IMG/VR virus record: IMGVR_UViG_3300013102_000002
Span: 1 to 64,000 of that record
Direction: 5' to 3' (one strand)
Source: a virus
DNA length: 64,000 nucleotides
Shown: positions 53,508-62,437 of the stretch, in pieces
How the letters are laid out: the number at the start of each line of letters is the position of its first letter
Position numbering within the stretch: position 1 is the stretch's first letter
Made by a program: the position numbers and the translations under genes
The notes under the pieces: generated by a model
The model's database searches: none
Told to the model about the DNA's origin: nothing
The model's input: only the letters and a program-made list of their open reading frames with translations

Positions 53508-54651
53508 CGCTAGTCTTTAAATCAAGTATCTGTTTATTTGCCAAACGTAATCTCTCTTCAAGTTCCTCTTTTGATCTTTGCAGTTCGATTATTAAGTCCC
53601 GTTGGTCTTTAAACATATCCTCAATATCTTTTTCATCAAAATTCAACTGGCTAATTATTGCTCTAGAACTAATGTCTGCTGTCATTTTCATACCATAAGC
53701 TTTTTTCATGTCGTAATAATCTTCTTCGGCATCTTCAAATCCTAATTCTCGCAGATCTTTCATAAGATAGCCGAGAGTACTACGACCTGCCTTTTTATCA
53801 CCACGATGTTTAATGGCTATGGCGTTTTCTTTAGCTAATTTATCGTTATTATCTGTAATTTGTTTTTTAATAGCGGTAAGATTTTTTATTTCTGCGCTAT
53901 TCTTCAATAAACTCTCAAAATCAGAACTCAATTTATTAATCAACAAATCCATTTTTCGTATCTGACTATTGTTATTTATTAATTGAATAATGATTGATAT
54001 TTTATGTTGGTCTTCGAGAGTATCTTCGTCTAGATATGGAATTATTTCTGCATACATAAACTTTCTGTCTAGCGCCAAATATCCATCAAATGGATCATAA
54101 CCAAGCAATCTATGACAATCCTTCTGGGACTGAATGTCTTCTGACGTAAGAACAATATCTTCATCGTCATATTTATTTTGTGATTCACTAATAGGCTTAG
54201 AGCCTTCTTTTTTTTCATTGTCGGATGGAGAATTGGCTTCTTGGTGCAACATGCTATCCTTATCCGTAATGATATCGCTATCTTTATGAGAAAGTTCTTT
54301 AGTATGAGGCATGGAGATATTTTTCATATACACACCTAGAAAATCCATATCTCGTCTTTCAGATTCTTCGGCAGATATTAACCATAATTCATGAATATAA
54401 GGTCGATTTATTTCTGCCAGTAATCCATTGACCGCAGAGATGTAGTTTAAATCTTTTGGGTTTGCCAGGGGCAGGTTTTTGGTAAGGCATTCTTTACAAA
54501 CTGGATATTTACCATCATCATAGAGTGTACTATTGGTATGGTAGAAACCAGTTTTAATGTTATGTTCTTTTTTGCATGAAATACAGACTCTATACAATAA
54601 AGGATTTTTAGATCTTTTTTTTCTAACTGGTTTTTCTGATTTAATTACCAT
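53491..54651 (-). CDS. putative terminase small subunit or packaging regulator
   Basis: 386 residues from the ATG at 54651 (GGGGAGG five bases upstream). N-terminal zinc-finger-like unit CISCKKEHNIKTGFYHTNS ... CKECL; acidic linker with SPSDNEKKEGSKPISESQNK; then helices and a C-terminal coiled coil KDQRDLIIELQRSKEELEER. Position directly before the large terminase is typical for the small subunit, but size and zinc unit are unusual, so the role is inferred. A structured RNA precedes the gene. Confidence 0.65.
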   Translation of the reverse strand: MVIKSEKPVRKKRSKNPLLYRVCISCKKEHNIKTGFYHTNSTLYDDGKYPVCKECLTKNLPLANPKDLNYISAVNGLLAEINRPYIHELWLISAEESERRDMDFLGVYMKNISMPHTKELSHKDSDIITDKDSMLHQEANSPSDNEKKEGSKPISESQNKYDDEDIVLTSEDIQSQKDCHRLLGYDPFDGYLALDRKFMYAEIIPYLDEDTLEDQHKISIIIQLINNNSQIRKMDLLINKLSSDFESLLKNSAEIKNLTAIKKQITDNNDKLAKENAIAIKHRGDKKAGRSTLGYLMKDLRELGFEDAEEDYYDMKKAYGMKMTADISSRAIISQLNFDEKDIEDMFKDQRDLIIELQRSKEELEERLRLANKQILDLKTSGETNA

Positions 54652-54755
54652 ATAGTCCTCCCCTAGACGATAAAAGCATCCGTCCATAATTTAATTTGAT
54701 GAAACTCCCATTTCACAACACTTTCACTCCACTTACCGACAACAAAATAAAAAAC

Positions 54756-54825
54756 TTAAATGAGGATAGCGGGGGAGTGTCCACTGTTTAATGCAAACCC
54801 TTGTAGCAGGGGCATCCTCATTTAA
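54756..54825 (-). ncRNA. structured RNA with 12-bp perfect stem and two inner hairpins
   Basis: TTAAATGAGGAT (54756-54767) and ATCCTCATTTAA (54814-54825) form a perfect outer stem; the 46-base inside holds AGTG/CACT and CCCT/AGGG hairpins, giving a three-way junction. Leftward, the stem is followed by TTTTTT. It may be a terminator, a stable small RNA, or a packaging site. Confidence 0.55.
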
Positions 54826-54839
54826 AAAAATAAAGACAA

Positions 54840-54871
54840 CAAAAAGGGCGATTCTATATTAGCAATCGTCC
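54840..54871 (-). terminator. terminator behind the gene at 54896
   Basis: On the minus strand GGACGATT pairs with AATCGCCC (one mismatch), followed by TTTTTGTTG. It is the first of two consecutive stem structures upstream of the terminase genes. Confidence 0.78.
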
Positions 54872-54895
54872 AAGGAGTTCTTCTTATTTTTTACA

Positions 54896-55288
54896 TTAAA
54901 TCAATTCATCGTCTTCTCCGTCACCATCAACAAGTTCGATCTCGAATGTGTACCCGTCATTCATAGCATCAATATCCATTTGTAGCATATCAACTTCCAT
55001 AGTCAATTTATCTAGTCTCTCGGCAAGCGCTCCATGACTAGAGGCATGACCCCAAAGTTTCATTAATTCAAACTTCAACTCATCTTTAGTTTTTGCTTTG
55101 CACAATACTTCAACATAATTATCCAGAATTAGATTGAGATTAATTTTCATATTCGGAACAATAATTACATTCGTATCTGTGGCAATGTCCTCATCAGACA
55201 GAAAAGTAGAAGGGAGGTCTCGCGGATCTCCATCGGGCTCTCCTTGCATATACTCATCGTAGTCTATTATAAACGCCTCCCTTAGCAA
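54896..55288 (-). CDS. acidic hypothetical protein, about 130 aa
   Basis: Very acidic (YDEYMQGEPDGDPRDLPSTF at the start, LVDGDGEDDELI at the end), with helices ILDNYVEVLCKAKTKDELKF and ALAERLDKLTMEVDMLQMDI. The start is unclear: TTG at 55288 has no site, AGGGAGG lies inside the frame and points to an ATA codon near 55270, and the first ATG is at 55249. Stands apart behind a phosphoesterase gene. Function unknown. Confidence 0.65.
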   Translation of the reverse strand: MLREAFIIDYDEYMQGEPDGDPRDLPSTFLSDEDIATDTNVIIVPNMKINLNLILDNYVEVLCKAKTKDELKFELMKLWGHASSHGALAERLDKLTMEVDMLQMDIDAMNDGYTFEIELVDGDGEDDELI

Positions 55289-55348
55289 GATGGATAATTG
55301 ACTATGTATAATTAGTGTATAGAATGTATAAAAACATAGATTATATAT

Positions 55349-55360
55349 GTATATTTATTA
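55349..55360 (-). promoter_or_regulatory. AATAAATATA element before the acidic protein gene
   Basis: On the minus strand TAATAAATATAC, directly behind the stop of the phosphoesterase gene; a weak TATACA/TATACA pair 17 bases apart lies downstream. Confidence 0.55.
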
Positions 55361-56575
55361 CTATAATTTAATATTATAAGTTACAGTTCTTCCCTTGTCT
55401 TCCTCGATAATCATAATCTTTGCTCCAGCGTTGGAAGTCTTCTTTAGCTTCAGAGAGTAGTCATCGATTCCGATAATCGCATCTGTTTGAATATACTCAA
55501 CATTACGTCCGCCATTCATTGCAATTGTTTTTTCGTGAGAATGATGCAAATGTCCACTCAGAAGGATGTGAACGGGCTTGTTGTAGGTAAGCATATAATC
55601 CTTAATACTGTTCTCAAGATTACGTTCATTCTCTCCATGAACACAAAGGGTTTTAGTTCCTAAAATATCCAGATACGCAAATTCACTGCAATTCGTCACA
55701 GTAATATTTTTATTGTTTCTTAAGTTGGCCTCAATCAGTTTAGTGATCCATTTCTGAGCATTCTCATGTGGGAATTCATCGCGTTTACCCGACAACATTC
55801 TCATTTGATCATGATTTCCGAAGATAGAGTAGTAGTCTACCAAACAATATTTGCTTAACTCATTCAACCAGTGGCTCATAAATTCAGCAAAATGAATAGC
55901 AGAATCCGTAACTCCCAACTTCAAACTCATTAACTGACTCATACGAAGAATACCATCTACACTGTCGCCAAGATTAGGGAGAACAACATGATTAATCTTC
56001 TGATCATCATTAATAACAATGAATTCTTCAAGCAATTTCCACATACGCTTCTCAAGAATCTCAGGGCTATACTCATTAAGAATCTCATTTTCCCATCCAC
56101 GTAACTGGAATTCAACACCATCATGCATGTCTGCAATAGGGAAGAGGAAGTCACGCTTGGTATTATTATTCTTAATATAGATATCTGGAACAATAATTGT
56201 TGGTCTATTATTCACAGACTCAATAATCTTTTCCTCAAGCAACTCAGCTCTGGACTGTTCACGAATCATTTTATTGTATTCAATCTTTTCAGACTGAAGC
56301 TTAATACGCTCTTTTTGCTGCTCAATTGTTGCATCACGTACTTCTTGAACAACTTCATTGTTTGCATACTTAGAAAGAATAATTGGTTTCCATTCGAGAT
56401 AACTATTATAACGTTTACGCCATCTAGATTCAGAGTATTCTTCTTCGCATTCTTCATTTAGGAGTTTTGCTGCTTGAGTCCAGGTTATATCGTAGGTAAT
56501 TAGATTCTCGCCTAAGCGCAACAAAAAATCGTCAATACTTTCTGACGATTCTCGTTTAATATTTAAAGGAGTCAT
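55361..56575 (-). CDS. metallophosphoesterase, SbcD/Mre11-like
   Basis: 404 residues. After an N-terminal helical part (YDITWTQAAKLLNEECEEEY, HTH-like) the phosphoesterase motifs follow in order: IADMHDG, LGDSVDGI, FGNHDQMR, CVHGENE and LSGHLHHSH. These bind two metals as in SbcD/Mre11 and related nucleases. Likely acts on phage or host DNA. In SPbeta a gene of this kind is also found close to yonK and terminase genes. Confidence 0.88.
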   Translation of the reverse strand: MTPLNIKRESSESIDDFLLRLGENLITYDITWTQAAKLLNEECEEEYSESRWRKRYNSYLEWKPIILSKYANNEVVQEVRDATIEQQKERIKLQSEKIEYNKMIREQSRAELLEEKIIESVNNRPTIIVPDIYIKNNNTKRDFLFPIADMHDGVEFQLRGWENEILNEYSPEILEKRMWKLLEEFIVINDDQKINHVVLPNLGDSVDGILRMSQLMSLKLGVTDSAIHFAEFMSHWLNELSKYCLVDYYSIFGNHDQMRMLSGKRDEFPHENAQKWITKLIEANLRNNKNITVTNCSEFAYLDILGTKTLCVHGENERNLENSIKDYMLTYNKPVHILLSGHLHHSHEKTIAMNGGRNVEYIQTDAIIGIDDYSLKLKKTSNAGAKIMIIEEDKGRTVTYNIKL

Positions 56576-56586
56576 TCAATCACTCC

Positions 56587-56781
56587 TTATTCTTCTACTT
56601 GATGACTAGGCTCGAAATCTGAAGCTACAGTAATAGAAATGTTGCTACCATCAAAATCTTGAAGGAGAGACTTAAGATCAAAAATGTAAATCCCGTTTTT
56701 ATCTTCAGCAGTTACTGTCATTTTGTCCATTTCAAATAGACCAGTACGATTAACTGTTTTACTGTCCTTATTTTTAGCCAT
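56587..56781 (-). CDS. yonK: YonK-like small protein
   Basis: 64 residues from the ATG at 56781, GGGGAG upstream; the frame continues further but without a site. Starts MAKNKDSKTVNRTGLFEMDK, then KNGIYIFDLKSLLQDFDGSN and ISITVASDFEPSHQVEE. This order of a basic start, two strands and one helix, and the place between phosphoesterase and other yon-type genes match SPbeta YonK, a small oligomeric protein of unknown role. Confidence 0.75.
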   Translation of the reverse strand: MAKNKDSKTVNRTGLFEMDKMTVTAEDKNGIYIFDLKSLLQDFDGSNISITVASDFEPSHQVEE

Positions 56782-56797
56782 ATTTTTTACTCCCCAA

Positions 56798-56820
56798 TAT
56801 GTATTTTTATTGATTACAGC
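56798..56820 (-). promoter_or_regulatory. AATAAATATA element, degenerate copy
   Basis: On the minus strand GTAATCAATAAAAATACATA ahead of GGGGAG and the YonK-like gene; overlaps the PhoH stop codon. Confidence 0.4.
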
Positions 56821-58127
56821 AAATCTGCACAAATCTGAGCAATATCAGAACGTTCGCCTCTTGAAAGAGTGATGTGTCCAACCAATTTCTGATTCTTCAT
56901 GGTTTCAATAAAATGAGTTAGTCCATTTGAGTACATATCGAGATATGTATTATCGATTTGCTCTGGATCACCAACCATGACCAATTTTGCTCCAGATGCA
57001 AGTCGAGTGGCGATAGTTTTTACCTCTAGCTTAGAAAGATTCTGTGCTTCATCCATGATCATAAACTGCATAGGAATGCTTCTTCCACGAATGTAGGTCA
57101 ATGGTTCAACCTTGATAATATCTTCATACCCTTCAAGGGTTTTATTTAATTCGGTATCACTTTTACAATCAAACAAAAATTCAAGATTATCGTAGATTGG
57201 TTGCATCCATGGTCTCATTTTTTGTTCGATTTCTCCTGGTAAATAACCAAGATCTTTACCCATGGGTACGATAGGACGGCCTACCAATACCTTACGATAT
57301 TTTTGTTCGTCCATTGTTTTTTGTAGTCCAGCAGCCAATGCTAAGAGGGTTTTACCTGTTCCTGCTTTACCTGATAGTGTAACAATTTTAACATCGTCAT
57401 CAAGTAATAATTCCAGAGCCATCATTTGTTGTACATTACGATGGGTAGTGGTTCCGAATACAGGGTCTCCGGTATAATGGTAGAATGGAACAATATCACC
57501 GTTTTTCTTTCGGCAAACTGCACTCTTACTAACATTTATATTTGACTTCAAAATAAACATATGATTTTCGGGATAACTATCGAACATTTCCATGTTCAAG
57601 TATTTGTTCTTATAGAAGAAGTCGATAATATCATCATCAACGCTTAATTCATCGTATCCCTTGTATAGTTCACTTTCATTAGTAGCAACTTTGTCATTTT
57701 GGTAGTCCTCAGAGTTAACAGAAACAGTATCCGCTTTGATACGAACCAATACATCTTTTGATAGTAAGATTACTTCAGTATCTGGACTTGCAATTGTTAA
57801 GTCATAAGCAACCGATATAATAGCATCGTCATTATTACATTCAATGAATTTATTAAAAACAGGAGACTCTGGATTATGAGTTATAATCTTGATTGTGCCG
57901 CCATTGTTTAACTTTACTCCAAGGTGCAACTTTCCATCTTCTCGAATACGATCCAATTCTCTCGCTACATTTCTAGCGTTGTATCCAACCTCGTCCATTT
58001 GTTTCTTCTTTGAGTCCAATTCACTTAAACAAACAGCAGGAATAACTACCTCGTTATCTCCAAAGGAATAGATAGCGTGTGGATCGCTTAATAGGATATT
58101 TGTATCGAGAACATAAGTCTTTTTCAT
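56814..58127 (-). CDS. phoH: PhoH-family ATPase with N-terminal PIN domain
   Basis: 437 residues. PIN domain: VLDTNILLSDPHAIYSF, AVCLSELDSKKKQ and later acidic residues (ECNNDDAIISVAYDL) of an RNase fold. PhoH domain: VTLSGKAGTGKTLLALAAG (Walker A, near residue 251) and FMIMDEAQNLSKLEV (Walker B), ending THFIETMKNQKLVGHITLSR-type. PIN-PhoH (PhoH2) proteins unwind and cut RNA. Phages often carry PhoH genes. A 230-base untranslated leader lies upstream. Confidence 0.93.
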   Translation of the reverse strand: MKKTYVLDTNILLSDPHAIYSFGDNEVVIPAVCLSELDSKKKQMDEVGYNARNVARELDRIREDGKLHLGVKLNNGGTIKIITHNPESPVFNKFIECNNDDAIISVAYDLTIASPDTEVILLSKDVLVRIKADTVSVNSEDYQNDKVATNESELYKGYDELSVDDDIIDFFYKNKYLNMEMFDSYPENHMFILKSNINVSKSAVCRKKNGDIVPFYHYTGDPVFGTTTHRNVQQMMALELLLDDDVKIVTLSGKAGTGKTLLALAAGLQKTMDEQKYRKVLVGRPIVPMGKDLGYLPGEIEQKMRPWMQPIYDNLEFLFDCKSDTELNKTLEGYEDIIKVEPLTYIRGRSIPMQFMIMDEAQNLSKLEVKTIATRLASGAKLVMVGDPEQIDNTYLDMYSNGLTHFIETMKNQKLVGHITLSRGERSDIAQICADLL

Positions 58128-58358
58128 AGGCGTTACCTCGTTGGGTAGGATGGAGGGGAGGTTAATCCCCTCATGTTTGTTGCGGGTTTTCTCCTATATG
58201 GAGGATGATATATGATTCTTGCGCCCCTTACCGGGGATATTGTTGCACTTCATCCAGATAAAAACTCATTTCCGTGTCTTATTTAACTCCCCACGGCGTG
58301 GAATCGAACTCTGGTATCCGATATGTATAATAAAACTATTGTTTTATATGAATATTTA
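58128..58358 (-). other. structured leader between HU and PhoH genes
   Basis: 231 bases without a gene, holding several inverted repeats: GAGGGG/CCCCTC near the PhoH start, CCCC/GGGG at 58222-58238, CCACG/CGTGG at 58291-58301 and a GTTCGATTCC T-loop-like stretch. An AATAAATATT copy lies at 58351-58366. No tRNA can be folded. Confidence 0.5.
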
Positions 58359-58679
58359 TTATTTAATTGTGTCTTTTAGTCCCTTGGCAGGTTTAAATGC
58401 AGGAGCTTTTGATTTTTCAATATGAATAGCAGCCTGCGCTTTTGCTGTTTCGGGATCAACGCCTTGTTCTTTAAGTTGAGCCAAAAGCTTAGGATTGACA
58501 CCTTGACGAGCGGCACGTTCGCGTACTTCGAATGCTCCAAATCCATGTAGTGACACTTTTTCACCATTAGCCAAAGCATTTGCGATTTCTTCGAATGTTG
58601 ATTCTACTGCCAAAGTAACGGTTTTCTTATCCAAGCCTGTTTTACCTACAACTGCAACGATCAAATCCTGTTTATTCAT
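58359..58679 (-). CDS. HU-family DNA-binding protein
   Basis: 106 residues. MNKQDLIVAVVGKTGLDKKT, then VSLHGFGAFEVRERAARQGV and a longer-than-usual arm with KLLAQLKEQGVDPETAKAQA, ending KSKAPAFKPAKGLKDTIK, the standard HU C-terminus. The about 12-residue enlargement in the arm distinguishes it from host HU. Binds and bends DNA; in SPbeta an HU gene (yonN) also sits next to yonO. AAGGGAG before the ATG and an element copy upstream. Confidence 0.92.
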   Translation of the reverse strand: MNKQDLIVAVVGKTGLDKKTVTLAVESTFEEIANALANGEKVSLHGFGAFEVRERAARQGVNPKLLAQLKEQGVDPETAKAQAAIHIEKSKAPAFKPAKGLKDTIK

Positions 58680-58721
58680 AATTTAAATTTCTCCCTTAGT
58701 TTTATAAATAGTAGAAGAATA

Positions 58722-58739
58722 ACATATATTTATTCTTCC
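58722..58739 (-). promoter_or_regulatory. AATAAATATA element before the HU gene
   Basis: On the minus strand GGAAGAATAAATATATGT, 40 bases before the HU start. No good sigma-A pair behind it. Confidence 0.65.
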
Positions 58740-58764
58740 CTATTAGCGTTTTTGAAAAATTGTT

Positions 58765-58793
58765 AAAAAACCTATTGTTTATAAGGGTTTTTT
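58765..58793. terminator. two-way terminator behind the RNA polymerase operon
   Basis: AAAAAACC pairs with GGGTTTTTT through a partly paired centre; T runs follow on both strands. It lies directly behind the stop of the polymerase partner gene. Confidence 0.78.
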
Positions 58794-58801
58794 GATGTTT
58801 T

Positions 58802-59608
58802 CTAAATGGTCTTATTTTTTGTTTTCTCATAGTACTTCTTGTTTTTATCTCTGACGATCTCTTTTTGTCTTTTATTCCAGCAGACACTACAATACTTATT
58901 TCTATTGGAGATAATGCGAATTGGGGTTCCGCACTCACAATAATCAACCCTAAAACCTCGCCACATTTCATACAATAATACAAATTCTCTGAAATCAAAA
59001 ATATTTATCCCATTATTCTCATCGTTAGCCTCGTATTCATCTGCAATATTGATCTCCACAAAAGACGACTGATGATTGTCTGATGGAGTCACATATCCTA
59101 ATTGCTTTAAATGATTAATTAAATTTCTATTCGCGTTAGAGAATGAGAGACCGCAATCTTTAAAGAAGTCTCTGTTGCAGTACGTACCAATCTTACAATC
59201 TCTTCCAATGATCTTATTAATCTTTCCGTAAACCATTAACACAAATGCAATTTTTTCAGCGTCTAAGTTTTCAATTAATTTAATTCTTTCTAGTTCATTC
59301 CCCGAAATAAAAATGCTGTCAATTTCATTTAATTTAAAGTCTTTATTAGAACGTTCATAACTTCTTTTTGTTTTGAAAATAGAAGAGACTGTGCTAGAAA
59401 TATAACTGTCCCATTTTTTTACCCTATATTTTTCTTTCAATCTCTTCTTTAAATATGTTTCAATATTATCTACAATAATACCTTTATCAATACTGCTTAT
59501 AACATAATATTTAACTAGTGTTCTAATAGTATCTGTCAGATTTTCGTCTTCGATTTCGTTATTTAAGACACTTTCCATGTATTTTTTCTCATTCAAAATC
59601 AATTTCAT
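58802..59608 (-). CDS. winged-helix and zinc-ribbon protein coupled to the RNA polymerase
   Basis: 268 residues. The middle FFKDCGLSFSNANRNLINHL and KQLGYVTPSDNHQ is winged-helix-like. The C-terminal part has DYCECGTPIRIISNRNKYCS and VCWNKRQKE: C-x-C and C-x2-C ligands of a zinc ribbon, then a basic tail. The ATG lies inside the last codons of the RNA polymerase gene with a strong GAGGTGG before it, so both are made together. DNA-binding plus zinc ribbon beside a single-subunit polymerase suggests an initiation or promoter-recognition factor. This is inference; I know of no characterised homologue. Confidence 0.75.
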   Translation of the reverse strand: MKLILNEKKYMESVLNNEIEDENLTDTIRTLVKYYVISSIDKGIIVDNIETYLKKRLKEKYRVKKWDSYISSTVSSIFKTKRSYERSNKDFKLNEIDSIFISGNELERIKLIENLDAEKIAFVLMVYGKINKIIGRDCKIGTYCNRDFFKDCGLSFSNANRNLINHLKQLGYVTPSDNHQSSFVEINIADEYEANDENNGINIFDFREFVLLYEMWRGFRVDYCECGTPIRIISNRNKYCSVCWNKRQKEIVRDKNKKYYEKTKNKTI

Positions 59609-62378
59609 CTAAGTCCACCTCGTAATAAATTTTCTCAGTCTCTTTAAATTTCAATCCGCCATAAATAATGTCACCACTTTCATCTTGTACCGGGAATCTA
59701 AGTTTTCCGTCATTGTTTTGGAGAAGATTTTTAACGATTTGTTCTCCACACACATCCCACAAGAACTGTTTGGTTTTTTTATTCTTCTCTTTATAGCAAA
59801 TATCTATAATGATATTCGTCAATTCATCAATATCACTACATAATTCCAAAGCCTTCTTTCTAAATTCTTCAATAAACCTCTGTCTTTTCTCCGATTTTGT
59901 CTCATCTTCTTCTCTGGAATTTTTTATATACCTCATGTGAGACTGAATTTTTTGATTGTGTTCATTATGAAGTTCTACTATTTTATTTTTTAGTGATTTA
60001 TCATAATACTTAACCGACTTCATGATTTTATAGTCGAATATAATATCTTTACTCTTTTTTGTGGGTGTTTTAAATTCATTTTCAATCTTCCAACAAATAC
60101 GATTCATTGTTGAGTTAGCAAGTGACACCGGAAAGTCTTCTAGATATGATTTTATAAACTCACTTTCTTCATCAGACTTATTTTTTTTATTTAACATTTG
60201 TTTCAGAGAAATACCAAATCGATAATTACAGTTAGTATTGTTGTTCGCAATATACCTTTTATATTTTTTCATTAGATGAGGATATATGTATATAAAGAAG
60301 TATGGTTTTTTATCTGCAACAATAAGATTATTAAGTCTTTTTATTTCTTTGATTTCATCGTTATCTTTTTCTGATAGCTCACTATTTTTTTTATCATACC
60401 ACTCCTTTGGCATGGGATTGCTCTGTATACCTTTTGTTTTGTCTATTGCATTTTGTTGGTAATGCTGTACACATGTAATACGATATAAAACTTCTTTATA
60501 TTCATTGCTATCTTTATCCAATGTAGCAAGTACATCATACATTGCCGTGCCTCTATTTGTAACTGCCCCAATTTCGTCTCCAAAGGAGAGTTTATTGGCC
60601 TTAATTAGAGATTGCTCGTCTGGAATGATCTTGTCGGCGCTTTTCTGAGTACAGATAATTGGTTTTAGGTTTTTTACAGCACCCTTAATAATATCATTGT
60701 TGACAGTTAACATTAAGTCGGCATCAAAATCCATACCATTTAGAGCGTTTGCTGTACTATCAAAAGAATTCACGATTGTTACTGTTTTCATGTGTTTGTA
60801 CCATTTTTCAGTTTCTTCTGATTTGATCAATTTAAATGTACGAATATTATTATGTAATGTCATTGGTGCTCTAAATGCAACCACTTCACTAATGTCCTTT
60901 TCATTCCAGTGATTGCTATAAAATTCTCCTGCTTTTAAAATTCCTGTTGGCGCAATACCAAACATGCTTTGACAAAGAGAGTAGGGGTCACCGGACGCAA
61001 TACTAAAATTGCCCTCGACAATCAAGTCGCCTTTCTTGGCATCATCTATTCTTTTAGAAATCATGTCATAAATTCTATTTTTAATAAATGGGTCATTATT
61101 CATTCGATGATCTGCCATTATTGCCATTGAAAAATCATATTGGCTGCTTAGTACATTTTCGTCTGTTAGATGATCTCCTCTAAGAAATAGGAGGGACTTC
61201 ATATGGTCGTCGCCCAAAGAATCTTTAATCATTCTTACTGTCGGATAAATTAATGAATCAATCTGTTCATCACTAAGATCAAGAGACTGTATAAATTGAT
61301 AATTGAGATTTCTTTGGTTCTCTAGTTTTTCTGGAGCAACTTTAGTGACACTCAGAGTATAGGAATTTTCCTTGCAACATCTCAAGTAGTGTTCCATATT
61401 ATCATAAGAACCCCACAGTTTTAACATTGATTCGGTAAGTATTAGTTCCGCATCATGGATATTCCTTTCGTCTCCCCATATATCTATCACAGTATCTTTT
61501 TTTGCTATCGTATCAGCAAAATCTGTATACATAAAGGGGAATATCATACCTTTGATGAAACTTCCTCTTATACACATACCACTGGGAACATAATCTTCTC
61601 CAAGCTCCTTATTCCATCTTTCCAGAAGAGAAGGTAGCGCCAAACCGAACCCATCGCTTGCATTGTTTTCACATAAGCAATCATCCACATCTTCCATTTT
61701 AGGGAATTTACTGTCTTCTTCATCATATATCCTAATTACATTTTCCTTGAATGAGGTAATACAATCTTTTACAACAATAATTCCCTTTGGATCTGAGACA
61801 GGTACGCTTGCGCTACAAGACAAGGCTTTATAAGCCTCTAATTTTGCTGGAACAAACGTAATATTTTTATTTCTTCCATTGTCGATTTTATTATTGATTA
61901 TTTCGTGTATATCTTCACTCATATAAACAACGGTACTGTTTTTTGCACCTCCGGTAGTCGCCAACAAACGATTAAATCTCTTTCCATTAATATAAAACCC
62001 TTTTTTTCTATTCATTCTGTCAAAATCGGAAATTTTATCAATGATAACGCATATGTATTCTGGAACATATCTCAAATCATTAAGTTTTATGTATAGATTC
62101 TTAATCTTTACTCTGTTTTCAAGTGAATTTGATTCTTTTTTTGTCCTTTTAATTTCATTTTTAACTTTTTTAATTTCTTTTTCGATATCTAGATTATTCT
62201 CAGATTTATCTCTATGTATTTGTTTAATGAATCTAATTACTGAACTATCAGCCAAGGAAACAATTTCATCATTCTCCATAGCTTCAGATAGGGTAATCTT
62301 TAAATCCCAATTTGCTTTTCTAATTCTAGTAGAATTAATTTTTAATATGTATTTAAGACTCGTCTTTTGCTTTGCCAA
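59589..62378 (-). CDS. yonO: single-polypeptide RNA polymerase, YonO-like
   Basis: 929 residues, near SPbeta YonO in size. The catalytic aspartates are in NGMDFDADLMLTVNN (about residues 547-553), the DxDxD form of the metal motif of two-barrel polymerases. Further barrel parts include MTLHNNIRTFKLIKSEETEK, ASGDPYSLCQSMFGIAPTGI and EIGAVTNRGTAMYDVLATLD. Helical N-terminus with RDKSENNLDIEKEIKKVKNE. YonO transcribes late phage genes in SPbeta; the same job is expected here. TTG start behind AAGGAGG. Next gene overlaps by 20 bases. Confidence 0.93.
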   Translation of the reverse strand: MAKQKTSLKYILKINSTRIRKANWDLKITLSEAMENDEIVSLADSSVIRFIKQIHRDKSENNLDIEKEIKKVKNEIKRTKKESNSLENRVKIKNLYIKLNDLRYVPEYICVIIDKISDFDRMNRKKGFYINGKRFNRLLATTGGAKNSTVVYMSEDIHEIINNKIDNGRNKNITFVPAKLEAYKALSCSASVPVSDPKGIIVVKDCITSFKENVIRIYDEEDSKFPKMEDVDDCLCENNASDGFGLALPSLLERWNKELGEDYVPSGMCIRGSFIKGMIFPFMYTDFADTIAKKDTVIDIWGDERNIHDAELILTESMLKLWGSYDNMEHYLRCCKENSYTLSVTKVAPEKLENQRNLNYQFIQSLDLSDEQIDSLIYPTVRMIKDSLGDDHMKSLLFLRGDHLTDENVLSSQYDFSMAIMADHRMNNDPFIKNRIYDMISKRIDDAKKGDLIVEGNFSIASGDPYSLCQSMFGIAPTGILKAGEFYSNHWNEKDISEVVAFRAPMTLHNNIRTFKLIKSEETEKWYKHMKTVTIVNSFDSTANALNGMDFDADLMLTVNNDIIKGAVKNLKPIICTQKSADKIIPDEQSLIKANKLSFGDEIGAVTNRGTAMYDVLATLDKDSNEYKEVLYRITCVQHYQQNAIDKTKGIQSNPMPKEWYDKKNSELSEKDNDEIKEIKRLNNLIVADKKPYFFIYIYPHLMKKYKRYIANNNTNCNYRFGISLKQMLNKKNKSDEESEFIKSYLEDFPVSLANSTMNRICWKIENEFKTPTKKSKDIIFDYKIMKSVKYYDKSLKNKIVELHNEHNQKIQSHMRYIKNSREEDETKSEKRQRFIEEFRKKALELCSDIDELTNIIIDICYKEKNKKTKQFLWDVCGEQIVKNLLQNNDGKLRFPVQDESGDIIYGGLKFKETEKIYYEVDLDEIDFE

Positions 62379-62420
62379 TAGTTAGTATTCCTCCTTGTTT
62401 TTTATTAATTAGTTATTTAA

Positions 62421-62437
62421 CTATATTTATTCATATG
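62421..62437 (-). promoter_or_regulatory. AATAAATATA element before the RNA polymerase gene
   Basis: On the minus strand CATATGAATAAATATAG, about 45 bases before the polymerase start and overlapping the stop of the preceding gene. Confidence 0.65.

Noticed and set aside
58285-58325. tRNA on the minus strand
   Set aside because: A T-loop-like GTTCGATTCC is present, but the T stem does not pair, no matching acceptor or anticodon arms are found, and no 3' CCA context exists.
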